64,000 bases of DNA. It comes from Paenibacillus sinensis. Lineage in GTDB: Bacteria > Bacillota > Bacilli > Paenibacillales > Paenibacillaceae. Each line of letters starts with the position of its first letter. The stretch's first letter is position 1. This document shows, in pieces, positions 24,392-32,751 of the stretch. The stretch spans positions 6,091 through 70,090 of the forward strand of contig NZ_JAHCMB010000116.1 of assembly GCF_019904155.1 (NCBI RefSeq), given 5' to 3'. Position numbers and translations under genes: made by a program. Under the pieces are notes generated by a model. It made no database searches. It saw only the letters and a program-made list of their open reading frames with translations, and had not been told where the DNA came from.

Positions 24392-25528
24392 CTACTTATC
24401 GGCCTCCGACTGCAGCTGTAGATAAGTCTTCTTGAGTTCATTCGCGATCCGGGTCAGCGAGTACTGGTTCTTCGCCTTCTCCCAGGCCGACCGGGACAGC
24501 TCATAGCGATAGGAAGGATCTGTGATGACCTTCTCCAGCGCATCGGCCAGCGCCGTCACGTCATCGGGCTGTACCAGGAGGCCGTTCACGCCGTCCTCGA
24601 TCTGTTCGGGTATGCCGCCGACTTCGGTTCCGACCAGGGCCAGACAGCTCAGTGCAGCCTCAGCGAAGACGGAGCCAAAGGCCTCCGCCCGGGATGGAAG
24701 CACAAAAATATCGAAGAAAGGCATAAATTCCTCGGGATGCAGCGTATACCCATAGAAGATCGTTTCATTGTAAATGCCGAGCGATCTGGCCAGATTCTCA
24801 AGATCCGCACGGGACGGTCCGTCCCCGATAATATGCAGCACATATTCGAGTCCCCGCTGCTTCAGTTCGGCGCACGCCCGGAACAGCACGTCAATTCCCT
24901 TGGCGGGAACAAGCCGCGTAACGGTTACCAGCTGCGGAACGTCATTCTCATGGGGAACCGGCTTGAATCGTTTCTCGTCAAATCCGTTCGGAATCACTTG
25001 GATGTGCTCGGGGTTATCCGTATAATGAGACATGTATTCCGCAAAAGAGCGCGACACCGTCATCAGCCGGTCGCTGACATGCTCCAGTTCTCTGTAAATG
25101 GAGGTCAGGAACCGGTGCTCCGGCCCGTCCTCGGCAATTTTACCGTTAAGGATCAGCTCGCGTTCGTAGCTGGAGTGGAAGGTCTGAACGAGCGGAACAT
25201 CCGGGAATACCTTCTTCATCGCCAGTCCGGCGATCGGATGATGCGCATGAATCAGATCATAATGCTTGTTCAGGCGCAGCTTCGTCCACCATAAATAATC
25301 GCGGTACGTCTGAATATATTTCTGCACAACCGGACTGTCTCCGTATGGAGTCCAGTCAAAGGTTTCAAACACGATTTCCTCGGTGCCTTTGCCGCGGATT
25401 CGTTTGGGCAGCCAGAACAGCTCCATGTCCCAGCGGCTGGAATGAAAGCGTTCCTGCAAGTACGGAATCATGGAAGATACGCCGCCTGGTTGTTCCGGCG
25501 GGAAGAATAGCGCTTGCAGCAGATTCAT
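24392..25528 (-). CDS. GT4-family glycosyltransferase
   Basis: 378 residues with a GT-B fold. The N-terminal domain contains a glycine-rich loop (FPPEQPGGVSSMI) and a histidine-containing LIHAHHPIAGLAM segment. The C-terminal domain has VTRLVPAKGIDVLFRA, HIIGDGPSRADLE and the E-x7-E-like donor-binding region PSRAEAFGSVFAEAALSCLALVG, typical of GT4 enzymes using nucleotide-sugar donors. The start is ATG 25528, 7 bases after AGGGGAC. No polysaccharide or lipid-modifying cluster surrounds it, so the product cannot be named. Confidence 0.88.
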   Translation of the reverse strand: MNLLQALFFPPEQPGGVSSMIPYLQERFHSSRWDMELFWLPKRIRGKGTEEIVFETFDWTPYGDSPVVQKYIQTYRDYLWWTKLRLNKHYDLIHAHHPIAGLAMKKVFPDVPLVQTFHSSYERELILNGKIAEDGPEHRFLTSIYRELEHVSDRLMTVSRSFAEYMSHYTDNPEHIQVIPNGFDEKRFKPVPHENDVPQLVTVTRLVPAKGIDVLFRACAELKQRGLEYVLHIIGDGPSRADLENLARSLGIYNETIFYGYTLHPEEFMPFFDIFVLPSRAEAFGSVFAEAALSCLALVGTEVGGIPEQIEDGVNGLLVQPDDVTALADALEKVITDPSYRYELSRSAWEKAKNQYSLTRIANELKKTYLQLQSEADK

Positions 25529-25806
25529 TGGTAAGTCCCCTTTTCTCTTGTATGAAGCAAAGGCCCACCCGGGCTGCGGTCGGCATGACGCGGCGTTCCC
25601 GCTTCGGCTCTTATTGATCATATAAGCATGCGGTAAATGAATTGCCGGGTTCCCCAAAAAGCGGGCTGTGGCCTTGCCCGGCTATTTCGTTATAGTTTAG
25701 CATATGTACATTGACCCTTGTTTCAGTTCCTTTATTCAATTTTATCGGCATCTCACCCAAACGGCAATATACAAAACCCCACCCCTGTTCAAAGGAGATT
25801 AACGCA

Positions 25807-27201
25807 ATGACAACAGCAGGCCTTCCCGGCGCATACACGAAAATGATTGAAGCCCAACTGGGAAGCGAAACCAGCGCCTTTCTGGCCACCTATAACAAGC
25901 CCCGTACCCAGGGGCTGAGAATGAACGGCTTAAGGACCCGGACCGAACAGGGCACCCTGGCCGCAGATAAAGCCGGCAGGATGTTCAGTCTCTCGCCTGT
26001 TCCCTGGTGCCCCGGCGGTTATTACTACGAAGAACCCTCAAGACCGGGACGCCATCCCTATCACGCAGCCGGTCTGTACTATGTTCAGGAGCCTTCGGCC
26101 ATGTCCGCCGCCGTGATGCTGGACCCCCGGCCGGGCGAGACGGTGCTGGATCTGGCCGCCGCACCGGGGGGCAAAACCACGCACATCGCCTCGCTTATGC
26201 AGGGCCGGGGACTGCTCGTCTCCAATGAAATCCATCCGGAACGGGCCAGAATTCTGTCGGAGAATGCGGAGCGGCTCGGCGTTCCGAATGCCCTGGTCAC
26301 GAGCGCTGCTCCGGACGAGCTTGCCGCCCGGTTCCCGGAAGCCTTCGACCGGATCATGCTGGACGCTCCCTGCTCGGGGGAAGGCATGTTCCGCAAGGAC
26401 CCGGACGCCATCGCCGAATGGTCGCCGGAGCATGTGGAAATGTGCGCCGCGAGGCAGTGGGATATCATTCAGGCGGCCTATACCATGCTGAAGCCAGGCG
26501 GCGTATTGGCTTATTCCACCTGCACCTTCAACAAGCAGGAGAACGAGGAGCTGATCGCCAGAGTGACCGCCCGCTATCCCGGAATGAAGCTGCTGGAGAC
26601 GAAACGCCTGTGGCCGCATCATGAGAAAGGCGAGGGGCATTTTGTCGCGCTTCTTCGGAAAGAAGCAAGTGCTGCCGAGCAGACTGGGTCCTCCACCGCA
26701 CGCAAGCGGTCCGGCAGACGTGAGAACCGTTCCGGCAAAGGCTCCGCCGGCGGTACAGTCGCCGCTCAGACGGCGCTCCGTCAGTTCCAGGAATGGGCCG
26801 CGGCCGAGCTTCCGGGCTTCCTGCTTCAGGGACATCCGCTCCTGTTCGGCGACTCGCTCTACCTGCTGCCGCCTGAATTCGGGTCTTCCTTCTCGCCGGA
26901 TGTGCTGAACGGCCTGCGGGTTCCGCGGGCCGGTCTGCATCTCGCCCATTTGAAGAAGAACCGGATCGAGCCGGCTCACGCGCTGGCGATGGCGCTCCAA
27001 CCCGATCAGACCGGACGCGCCCTGAACCTTGCTTCGGATGGACCCGAAGCTGCCGCATGGCTGCGCGGCGAGAGCCTGAATGTGCCGCCGGACCTGCAAG
27101 GCTGGACGCTCGTTACCGTGGACGGCCTGCCGCTCGGCTGGGGCAAGGCGAGCGGCGGCCAGCTTAAGAATCATTATCCGAAGGGGCTGCGCCAGCCCTG
27201 A
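25807..27201 (+). CDS. RsmF-like rRNA cytosine-C5 methyltransferase, copy 1
   Basis: 464 residues. A NOL1/NOP2/Sun-type SAM-dependent RNA m5C methyltransferase: SAM site LDLAAAPGGKTTHIA, catalytic cysteines in DAPCSGEGMFRKD and YSTCTFNKQENEE. A Ser/Arg/Lys-rich linker (about 292-322) separates it from the C-terminal RsmF-type/PUA-like RNA-binding region ending LGWGKASGGQLKNHYPKG. The start is ATG 25807, with AAGGAG upstream. A paralogue with the same architecture lies at 29673-31241. The exact cytosine modified is not predictable. Confidence 0.9.
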   Translation: MTTAGLPGAYTKMIEAQLGSETSAFLATYNKPRTQGLRMNGLRTRTEQGTLAADKAGRMFSLSPVPWCPGGYYYEEPSRPGRHPYHAAGLYYVQEPSAMSAAVMLDPRPGETVLDLAAAPGGKTTHIASLMQGRGLLVSNEIHPERARILSENAERLGVPNALVTSAAPDELAARFPEAFDRIMLDAPCSGEGMFRKDPDAIAEWSPEHVEMCAARQWDIIQAAYTMLKPGGVLAYSTCTFNKQENEELIARVTARYPGMKLLETKRLWPHHEKGEGHFVALLRKEASAAEQTGSSTARKRSGRRENRSGKGSAGGTVAAQTALRQFQEWAAAELPGFLLQGHPLLFGDSLYLLPPEFGSSFSPDVLNGLRVPRAGLHLAHLKKNRIEPAHALAMALQPDQTGRALNLASDGPEAAAWLRGESLNVPPDLQGWTLVTVDGLPLGWGKASGGQLKNHYPKGLRQP

Positions 27202-27244
27202 CACAGCCTTGATTGCTGCTTTTTAGATCCTCAACAACATACAA

Positions 27245-27301
27245 CAGCGGCAGACCCGGGATGTCAAGATTTCGCCCCATGTCTGCCGCTGTATTTTTTA
27301 T
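27245..27301. terminator. Strong terminator between convergent genes
   Basis: A 12-bp perfect stem (ACAGCGGCAGAC / GTCTGCCGCTGT) followed by ATTTTTTAT on the plus strand, 43 bases after the RsmF copy 1 stop and 58 bases before the methyltransferase stop. Confidence 0.9.
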
Positions 27302-27358
27302 ATGGAAGCTCAAAGCCAGCCGTTCGTTAACCCGCACGATAACCCGCACGGTGAAGCG

Positions 27359-27955
27359 TTATTTTACGCCGGCTACCGCAATCCAGCGGTCATTCTCCCG
27401 AATCCGGACTTCCGGGAAGCTGGCAGCAGTGAACAGGCTGCGCATGGAGTCTTTATCCTTATACCGATTCATATGATAATGGATTTTGTACAGTTCAGAG
27501 ATAATGATGAAGGTTCCACCGTCCTTAAGCGCGCGGTAAGCTTCGCTGACCCCTTTTTCCAGATCGGGCCAAAAATAATGGGTCTGTACCGCTGTAATCA
27601 GATGAAATGACCCGTCATCGAACGGCAGAGCCGCCACGTCGCCCTGTACTACGGAAACTTGGCCGCTGCGAACACCGTCAAGATTGTTGCGGATCGAAGT
27701 CTCGACCGCCTGCGCCGAATAGTCCACGCCGAAGACGGACAACTGGTCGCCCAGACCTGTCAGTATACGCAGCATCTGGCCTCCCCCGCAGCCAATGTCA
27801 AGAACGCTGCCTTCCGCAGGCACCGCAATACCGGACAAGCCCCACCTGCTAAGCGAGATATGGGCGCGATTCATGATCGTGATCATGATTTTGCCGACCG
27901 TTCCCCGCGGATTGCCAGCCTGCCGGATTAACGGTTTTAGTATTCCTATGCGCAT
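27359..27955 (-). CDS. Class I SAM-dependent methyltransferase
   Basis: 198 residues. SAM-binding motif I is GSVLDIGCGGGQMLRIL, followed by the acidic residue in VFGVDYSAQAVE and motif IV-like FHLITAVQTHYFWPD, ending with the ubiE/Methyltransf_11 pattern ALKDGGTFIIISE. The substrate is unknown (small molecule more likely than nucleic acid). It is the last gene of a minus-strand run (RsmF copy 2, pseudouridine synthase, HAD phosphatase, methyltransferase) with gaps near 75 bases. GGAGG lies 2 bases before ATG 27955, unusually close. Confidence 0.85.
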   Translation of the reverse strand: MRIGILKPLIRQAGNPRGTVGKIMITIMNRAHISLSRWGLSGIAVPAEGSVLDIGCGGGQMLRILTGLGDQLSVFGVDYSAQAVETSIRNNLDGVRSGQVSVVQGDVAALPFDDGSFHLITAVQTHYFWPDLEKGVSEAYRALKDGGTFIIISELYKIHYHMNRYKDKDSMRSLFTAASFPEVRIRENDRWIAVAGVK

Positions 27956-28032
27956 GACCTCCGTTTATTGATGCAGACGGCCTGATACACGATATTCAAT
28001 GGGAAGCTTTAGGAGCTTCATCCTGACAGCAT

Positions 28033-28833
28033 TTAAGACAGACAGTACTTCTTCAGCGCAGCCGATACGCCATGCTCGTTGTTCGTCCCGGTAATAGCGT
28101 CTGCCGCCGCCTTGACCTCAAGGGGAGAATTGTCCATCGCCACTCCTAAGCCCGCGAACGTCAGCATCGAAATATCATTATAGTAATTGCCGACCGCCAG
28201 CACTTCCTCGCGTTTGATTTCGAGGCGCTCCGCCAGCATTTTGAGAGCGTTGCCCTTGGATGCCTCGGGATGCATGAAATCGATGAAAAAATCGCCGCTG
28301 CGCTGTATGCTGAACGCCGGTCCCCAGGTGCTCCACTCGCGCTCGGCTTCCGTAATCTGTTCGATCGTGGAGAAGACGGTGAATTTGACGATAGGCTCCC
28401 GGAAATCCTCCCATGCCGGCAACGACGCTGGCATCAAATCGAGCCGTTCATACATGTACAGCGCTTCCTCCGCCAAAAACTCCACGTTATCAACGTAAAG
28501 ATCGAAGGCTGTGTTCACATCAAAATGCATGCCATGCTCCCGGCAGTAAGCGATGTAAGGGTCCAGCCCCCGTCCGTCCAGCCCGAATTGATGAAGAACC
28601 GTCAGATCGTCGCTCTGCAGCAGAACGGCTCCGTTGTCGGCTATGACATAACCGGAGAGACCCAGCTCCTTCATGACGGGGATAACGTTCTTCGGGTTTC
28701 TTCCCGTGCACAACACGATCCGGGCTCCCTGGCGGATGACCTCCGCAACGGTCTCTTTATTCTCCGCACTCAGCAGATGGTCGTCATTCAGCAGTGTTCC
28801 ATCAACATCCAGCGCGATCAGTTTGTATTTCAT
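28033..28833 (-). CDS. Cof-type HAD-superfamily phosphatase
   Basis: 266 residues, HAD hydrolase subfamily IIB (Cof type). Motif I is ALDVDGTLLND with the nucleophile Asp, motif II is VLCTGRN, motif III the conserved Lys near HPEASKGNALKML, and motif IV VLAVGNYYNDISML. These enzymes dephosphorylate sugar phosphates, FMN or related metabolites. A cap domain fills the middle. The start is ATG 28833. Probably co-transcribed with the pseudouridine synthase gene upstream (74-base gap). Confidence 0.9.
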   Translation of the reverse strand: MKYKLIALDVDGTLLNDDHLLSAENKETVAEVIRQGARIVLCTGRNPKNVIPVMKELGLSGYVIADNGAVLLQSDDLTVLHQFGLDGRGLDPYIAYCREHGMHFDVNTAFDLYVDNVEFLAEEALYMYERLDLMPASLPAWEDFREPIVKFTVFSTIEQITEAEREWSTWGPAFSIQRSGDFFIDFMHPEASKGNALKMLAERLEIKREEVLAVGNYYNDISMLTFAGLGVAMDNSPLEVKAAADAITGTNNEHGVSAALKKYCLS

Positions 28834-28907
28834 GCTCCACCATCCTCGTATCTTCTCTCTTATCCGCTCATTATAACCCGGGGTTTACCGGTTTGCATCA
28901 TCATCAG

Positions 28908-29672
28908 TTACAGACTCGCGCCCAGAAGCTTCAGCTCCTCCTCCGTCAGCTCCCGATATTTCCCTTCAGGCAGGCTCTCGTCGAGAGATAAATCACCCAT
29001 CGATACCCGTTTTAAAAAGATGACTTTTTTGCCGACCGCCTGGAACATCCGTTTAACCTGATGGAACTTCCCTTCGGTGATCGTCAAGGAGATGTGCGAG
29101 ATGACGACGCTCCGGCGCTCCCGGCTCAGAACGGTCAGCTTGGCCGGAAGCGTCATATAACCGTCATCCAGCTCCACCCCGCGGGCAAAAGCCTCTACAT
29201 CACCCGTTCCGACCTCGCCCTCTACCGTCGCCTCATACGTCTTCGGCACATGCTTACGCGGGGACAGCAGCTCATGAGCCAGCGCTCCGTCGTTCGTCAG
29301 CAGCAAAAGTCCAACCGTATCCTTGTCCAGACGGCCTACAGGAAACGGCTCAAACGCCGCATCCTTGTCGTCCAGCAGATCCAGCACCGTCCTGTCCCGG
29401 CGATCCTCCGTCGCTGACAGGACGCCGGGCGGTTTATTCATCATGAGATAAATATGCTTGCGGAATAAGACCCGCTCACCGGATATCTCGATCACATCCT
29501 GGTAAGGATCGACATGAGCTCCGCTGTCTTTGACGATCTCGCCGTTCACTGTAATGAGTCCCATCTTCGCCTGTTTGCGAAGCTCGGTGCGGCTTCCGTA
29601 GCCGAGGTTTCCCAGCATCTTGTCAAGCCGCAGCGTGCCGTTATTGCCGCCCTTGTCTTTCTTCGCCGCCAT
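28908..29672 (-). CDS. RsuA/RluB-type 16S/23S rRNA pseudouridine synthase
   Basis: 254 residues. An N-terminal S4 RNA-binding domain (LRLDKMLGNLGYGSRTELRK, GLITVNGEIV) is followed by the RsuA-family catalytic domain with the aspartate in PVGRLDKDTVGLLLLTNDG and a C-terminal EGKFHQVKRMFQAVG motif. It isomerises uridine to pseudouridine in ribosomal RNA. The start ATG 29672 directly abuts the stop of RsmF copy 2, with its ribosome binding site (GGAGGTGG) inside that gene, so the two are translationally coupled. Confidence 0.9.
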   Translation of the reverse strand: MAAKKDKGGNNGTLRLDKMLGNLGYGSRTELRKQAKMGLITVNGEIVKDSGAHVDPYQDVIEISGERVLFRKHIYLMMNKPPGVLSATEDRRDRTVLDLLDDKDAAFEPFPVGRLDKDTVGLLLLTNDGALAHELLSPRKHVPKTYEATVEGEVGTGDVEAFARGVELDDGYMTLPAKLTVLSRERRSVVISHISLTITEGKFHQVKRMFQAVGKKVIFLKRVSMGDLSLDESLPEGKYRELTEEELKLLGASL

Positions 29673-31241
29673 CTATGTCCACCTCCATCCGGCAGGATAT
29701 TCGTTCTTGAGGATTCCGTCCTGCCATTTGCCCCAGCCAAGGCTGTATCCGTCTACGCAGACCAGTACATAGCCCTTGGGCGAAGCTCCGGGCGCCACAT
29801 TCAGCCTCTCCGCAGGGACTGACAGCGTCTCACCCTTCAGATACGAGACTGCTTCGGGCCCGCTTCCGTCCAGATTAAGGCTCCGCAGGCTTTCCTCCGG
29901 CTTAAGCGCCGTCGCCAAAGGATGGCCCGGCACAAAACGGCCGGACCGGTTCTGTCCCATATACCAGCCGGGACGAACGGTCTTGAGTCCGTTCAGCGCC
30001 TCCCCTGGCAGAGGGGACAGATACAGATGCTCCCCGAACCAGACGGGGAAGCCCTCCGGCTCCCGGGCAAGCTGATCCCGGAGAAAAGCGCCATACACGG
30101 CCGGGCCGTCCCCGCCCGCCGCAGCCCCGCTTCTCCGGGCATCGCCGCGCCCGGAGGATCTTCCGGCAGCAGCGCCGCGGCCTGCCGGAGTCTTATCCCG
30201 GCGGACCGGACCGGAGCCGCCGGTCTCCCGGCTGCGGCCGCCTCCTGTGCGGGGCGGCGGCGCAGACGCCAATGCGCGGCCCCGCAGGTCGGCCGCGCGC
30301 TCCCCAACCGCGGCGCCCGCAGCTGTGCTGGCGTCTGCGCTCTCTGCCGTGCCGGTATGCTTTAGCACGGCGATAAAGTGGCCCTCGCCCTTCACCTTAT
30401 GGGGCCACAGCCGGGCCGTGCCCGGGACAGGGGCGAAGCCGGGCGAGAAAGAACCGGTTCCGCCCACGGGAACGACCTCAAACTCCCGATGGGCCGACAG
30501 GAATTCAAATATCCCGCCTTCGTTCTCCTCGGGAGAGAAGGTGCAGGTGGAATAGACGATCGTCCCGCCCGGCTTGAGCGCACGGGCAGCTGCCGCCAGA
30601 ATCTCCCGCTGCATGTCCGCATATTTCAGCGGAGTCTGCTCGTCCCACTGGCGCACCATATCCTCGTCCTTGCGGAACATACCTTCACCGGAACAAGGAG
30701 CATCGATCAGAATCCGGTCGAAGCCCTGCGGGAAAGCCGCCGCAATCCGCTCGGGGCTTTCATTGAGCACAATCGCGTTGCGCGCTCCGGCCAGCTCCAG
30801 ATTTTTGGCCAATGCCTTCGTGCGCTCCGCATTCAGATCATTGCTGACCAGAAGGCCCATGCCCTGCAGCTTGGCCGCAATCTGCGTCGACTTGCCTCCC
30901 GGAGCGGCGCATAAATCCAGCACACGGTCGCCGGGCGTGACGCCGAGCAGCTCCACCGGAGACATGGCGCTGGGCTCTTGGATGTAATACAGCCCGGCAT
31001 GGTAATACGGGTGCTTGCCCGGTCTCGCGCCTTCCTCCGTGTAAAAGCCTGTCCCGCACCAGGGAATCGGCTCCACCTGAAATGGCAGCAGCCCGAGCAG
31101 GGCGTCAGCCGATATTTTCAATGTATTGACCCGGATACCTGTATAGGGAGCCTCATTGTAAGTCTCCGCGAAATCCTCGTATTCCGGTCCCAGCAGATCC
31201 TTCATTCGTTCGATGAAGGAGCGGGGAAGTTGTACCGCCAT
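29673..31241 (-). CDS. RsmF-like rRNA cytosine-C5 methyltransferase, copy 2
   Basis: 522 residues with the same architecture as the gene at 25807: SAM motif VLDLCAAPGGKSTQIA, catalytic cysteines in DAPCSGEGMFRKDED and VYSTCTFSPEENEGG, and a C-terminal RNA-binding domain ending SLGWGKWQDGILKNEYPAG. The linker between them (about residues 305-375) is long, basic and low complexity (Arg, Gly, Ala, Ser). The N-terminus (RSFIERMKDLLGPEYEDF) is closer to canonical RsmF than in copy 1. It is followed without gap by a pseudouridine synthase, giving an rRNA modification operon. Confidence 0.92.
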   Translation of the reverse strand: MAVQLPRSFIERMKDLLGPEYEDFAETYNEAPYTGIRVNTLKISADALLGLLPFQVEPIPWCGTGFYTEEGARPGKHPYYHAGLYYIQEPSAMSPVELLGVTPGDRVLDLCAAPGGKSTQIAAKLQGMGLLVSNDLNAERTKALAKNLELAGARNAIVLNESPERIAAAFPQGFDRILIDAPCSGEGMFRKDEDMVRQWDEQTPLKYADMQREILAAAARALKPGGTIVYSTCTFSPEENEGGIFEFLSAHREFEVVPVGGTGSFSPGFAPVPGTARLWPHKVKGEGHFIAVLKHTGTAESADASTAAGAAVGERAADLRGRALASAPPPRTGGGRSRETGGSGPVRRDKTPAGRGAAAGRSSGRGDARRSGAAAGGDGPAVYGAFLRDQLAREPEGFPVWFGEHLYLSPLPGEALNGLKTVRPGWYMGQNRSGRFVPGHPLATALKPEESLRSLNLDGSGPEAVSYLKGETLSVPAERLNVAPGASPKGYVLVCVDGYSLGWGKWQDGILKNEYPAGWRWT

Positions 31242-31306
31242 GAAGCCGCCTCCCGGTTATGTTGTAAAATGGATACAGGTTCAACTATATGGATGACCCA
31301 TTTCAG

Positions 31307-31376
31307 GTTTGAATAATTAGATTTGAATAATTAGATTTGGATAATAAGACTTGAATAGTACAGTTTGAACAGCTAA
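31307..31376. repeat. Decaying 14-bp tandem repeat, five copies
   Basis: Five contiguous 14-bp units of the form GTTTGAATAATTAG (31307, 31321, 31335, 31349, 31363). Copies 1 and 2 differ at one base and later copies diverge progressively. It lies in the gap between the RsmF copy 2 start and the DUF309 gene end and runs into the inverted repeat at 31371. Confidence 0.85.
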
Positions 31377-31406
31377 GGAACACCCGGATTCGGGTGTTCC
31401 TTAGCT
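31371..31406. terminator. 16-bp perfect inverted repeat, probable terminator
   Basis: AGCTAAGGAACACCCG, a GATT loop, then the exact complement, 21 bases after the DUF309 stop. No T-run follows on the minus strand, so termination would rely on the stem, or it may act as an RNA-stabilising 3' end. Confidence 0.65.
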
Positions 31407-31427
31407 ACAGGATATGAATAATCGCGC

Positions 31428-31895
31428 TTACCGCCGCTCCACCGGCACGGAAGGCGTCCGTTGCGGCCCCCGCCGCTGCGGAAGACTCGGCTTAAGGGCT
31501 TCTCCGGCGGCAGCAACCGCCGCTCTCAGATTCTCATCAACGATCGGAATCGTCAGATCACGGTACTCGAAGGGCTTCACGTCGAAGCTGTTCAGCCTCC
31601 GGATATACCCCCTTACCTCTTGGAGCAGTGCATCCAGCCGGATGCCCAGCGTCTCGGCGGGATAATCCCGCAGCCTTGCCTCGGCGCTCTCCAGCATCAG
31701 CCTTGCGCCCCGTATATTGCCGTCCCGGAAGTGATACAATCCGACGGCAACCTGGAGAAGCCCCTTGTACAAAGGATTCCGTTCCGTGGCCAGCCACAGC
31801 TTCTCCAGCACTTCATGGCATTCGAAATAATCGCGGTCCCGGTTGAAATAGACGAGGTAAGCCACGTACAGCGGATCATACGCCATCCGCATCAT
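31428..31895 (-). CDS. DUF309 family protein
   Basis: 155 residues. The family core is seen in YLVYFNRDRDYFECHEVLE followed by W and a helical stretch (LYKGLLQVAVGLYHFRDG); the H-E pair in ECHEVLE is the family hallmark. Function is unknown. The last about 20 residues are Arg/Pro/Gln rich. The start overlaps the relQ end by 20 bases, with AAAGG just upstream of the tandem ATGs 31895 and 31892 (third candidate 31886), so translational coupling is likely. Confidence 0.88.
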   Translation of the reverse strand: MMRMAYDPLYVAYLVYFNRDRDYFECHEVLEKLWLATERNPLYKGLLQVAVGLYHFRDGNIRGARLMLESAEARLRDYPAETLGIRLDALLQEVRGYIRRLNSFDVKPFEYRDLTIPIVDENLRAAVAAAGEALKPSLPQRRGPQRTPSVPVERR

Positions 31896-32688
31896 TGCCT
31901 TTCTTCGCCCGGGATATCATGCCCCGGATTCGCTCCAGGAGCACTTTCATCGCCACCATGTCCTGGCGCTGCCAGATGACATTGAATTCCTCCTGGCAGC
32001 GGATCGCCTCGTTGACCAGGTGATAAAAATACAGCTGATGGATCGCCTGCAGCACCTGAGTCGTTGTGTTGGAATTATCCTCAAACGTCCGCTGAGCGTC
32101 CAGAATTTCCTCTCGTATGCTGGACATCTCGGAATCCAGGATGGATGCGGCCTCCGCGGCCGTCTTCAATCGAAGCCTGATTTCATCCGGCAGGCTCTCC
32201 CGGTATTTATAATTCAGGGAATGCTCGATGGTCGCCCAGAAATTCATGGCAAGGGTCCGGATTTGAATTTCGGCTAGCACGATCTTCTGTCCGAGCGCGG
32301 TCTGAACCGGATATCGGATGATCATATGGAAGCTGCGATAGCCGCTCTCTTTATAATTGGTAATATAATCCTTCTCGTATACCACTTCCAGATCCTTGCG
32401 GGCCCGAATATATTCCGCTACCCGCCGGATATCCTCCACGAACTGGCACATGATGCGGATTCCCGCAATATCCTCGATTCCCTGTTCCAGGTCTTCCATC
32501 TTGACATTCAGCCGCTTGGCTTTTTCCAGAATGCTGGACAGCCGTTTGACACGCCCGGTCACGAATTCGATCGGAGTATATTCTTCGCGCTTCTTGAGCT
32601 CTGCGCGCATCGTCTTGAATTTGACCTTCAATTCTTCCACTGTCTGTTCATAAGGAAGCAAAAACGTAGCCCAATCCCTGCCGTCCAT
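31876..32688 (-). CDS. relQ: Small alarmone synthetase (RelQ/SasB type)
   Basis: 270 residues. A GTP pyrophosphokinase that makes (p)ppGpp, without the HD hydrolase, TGS or ACT domains of Rel. RelQ signatures: PIEFVTGRVKRLSSILEKA, IEDIAGIRIMCQFVEDI, YKESGYRSFHMIIRYP, and EIQIRTLAMNFWATIEHSL. It is about 60 residues longer than B. subtilis SasB, the extra part being a C-terminal helical tail. Lies 63 bases downstream of pyrD and overlaps the DUF309 gene, so nucleotide synthesis and stringent control are in one transcription unit. Confidence 0.93.
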   Translation of the reverse strand: MDGRDWATFLLPYEQTVEELKVKFKTMRAELKKREEYTPIEFVTGRVKRLSSILEKAKRLNVKMEDLEQGIEDIAGIRIMCQFVEDIRRVAEYIRARKDLEVVYEKDYITNYKESGYRSFHMIIRYPVQTALGQKIVLAEIQIRTLAMNFWATIEHSLNYKYRESLPDEIRLRLKTAAEAASILDSEMSSIREEILDAQRTFEDNSNTTTQVLQAIHQLYFYHLVNEAIRCQEEFNVIWQRQDMVAMKVLLERIRGMISRAKKGNDADGV

Positions 32689-32751
32689 CGTCCATCCTCC
32701 TGTCCCTAACTCTTTCTGCCCGGAATTGGCCTTGTGCCTATTCCAAGGCGG

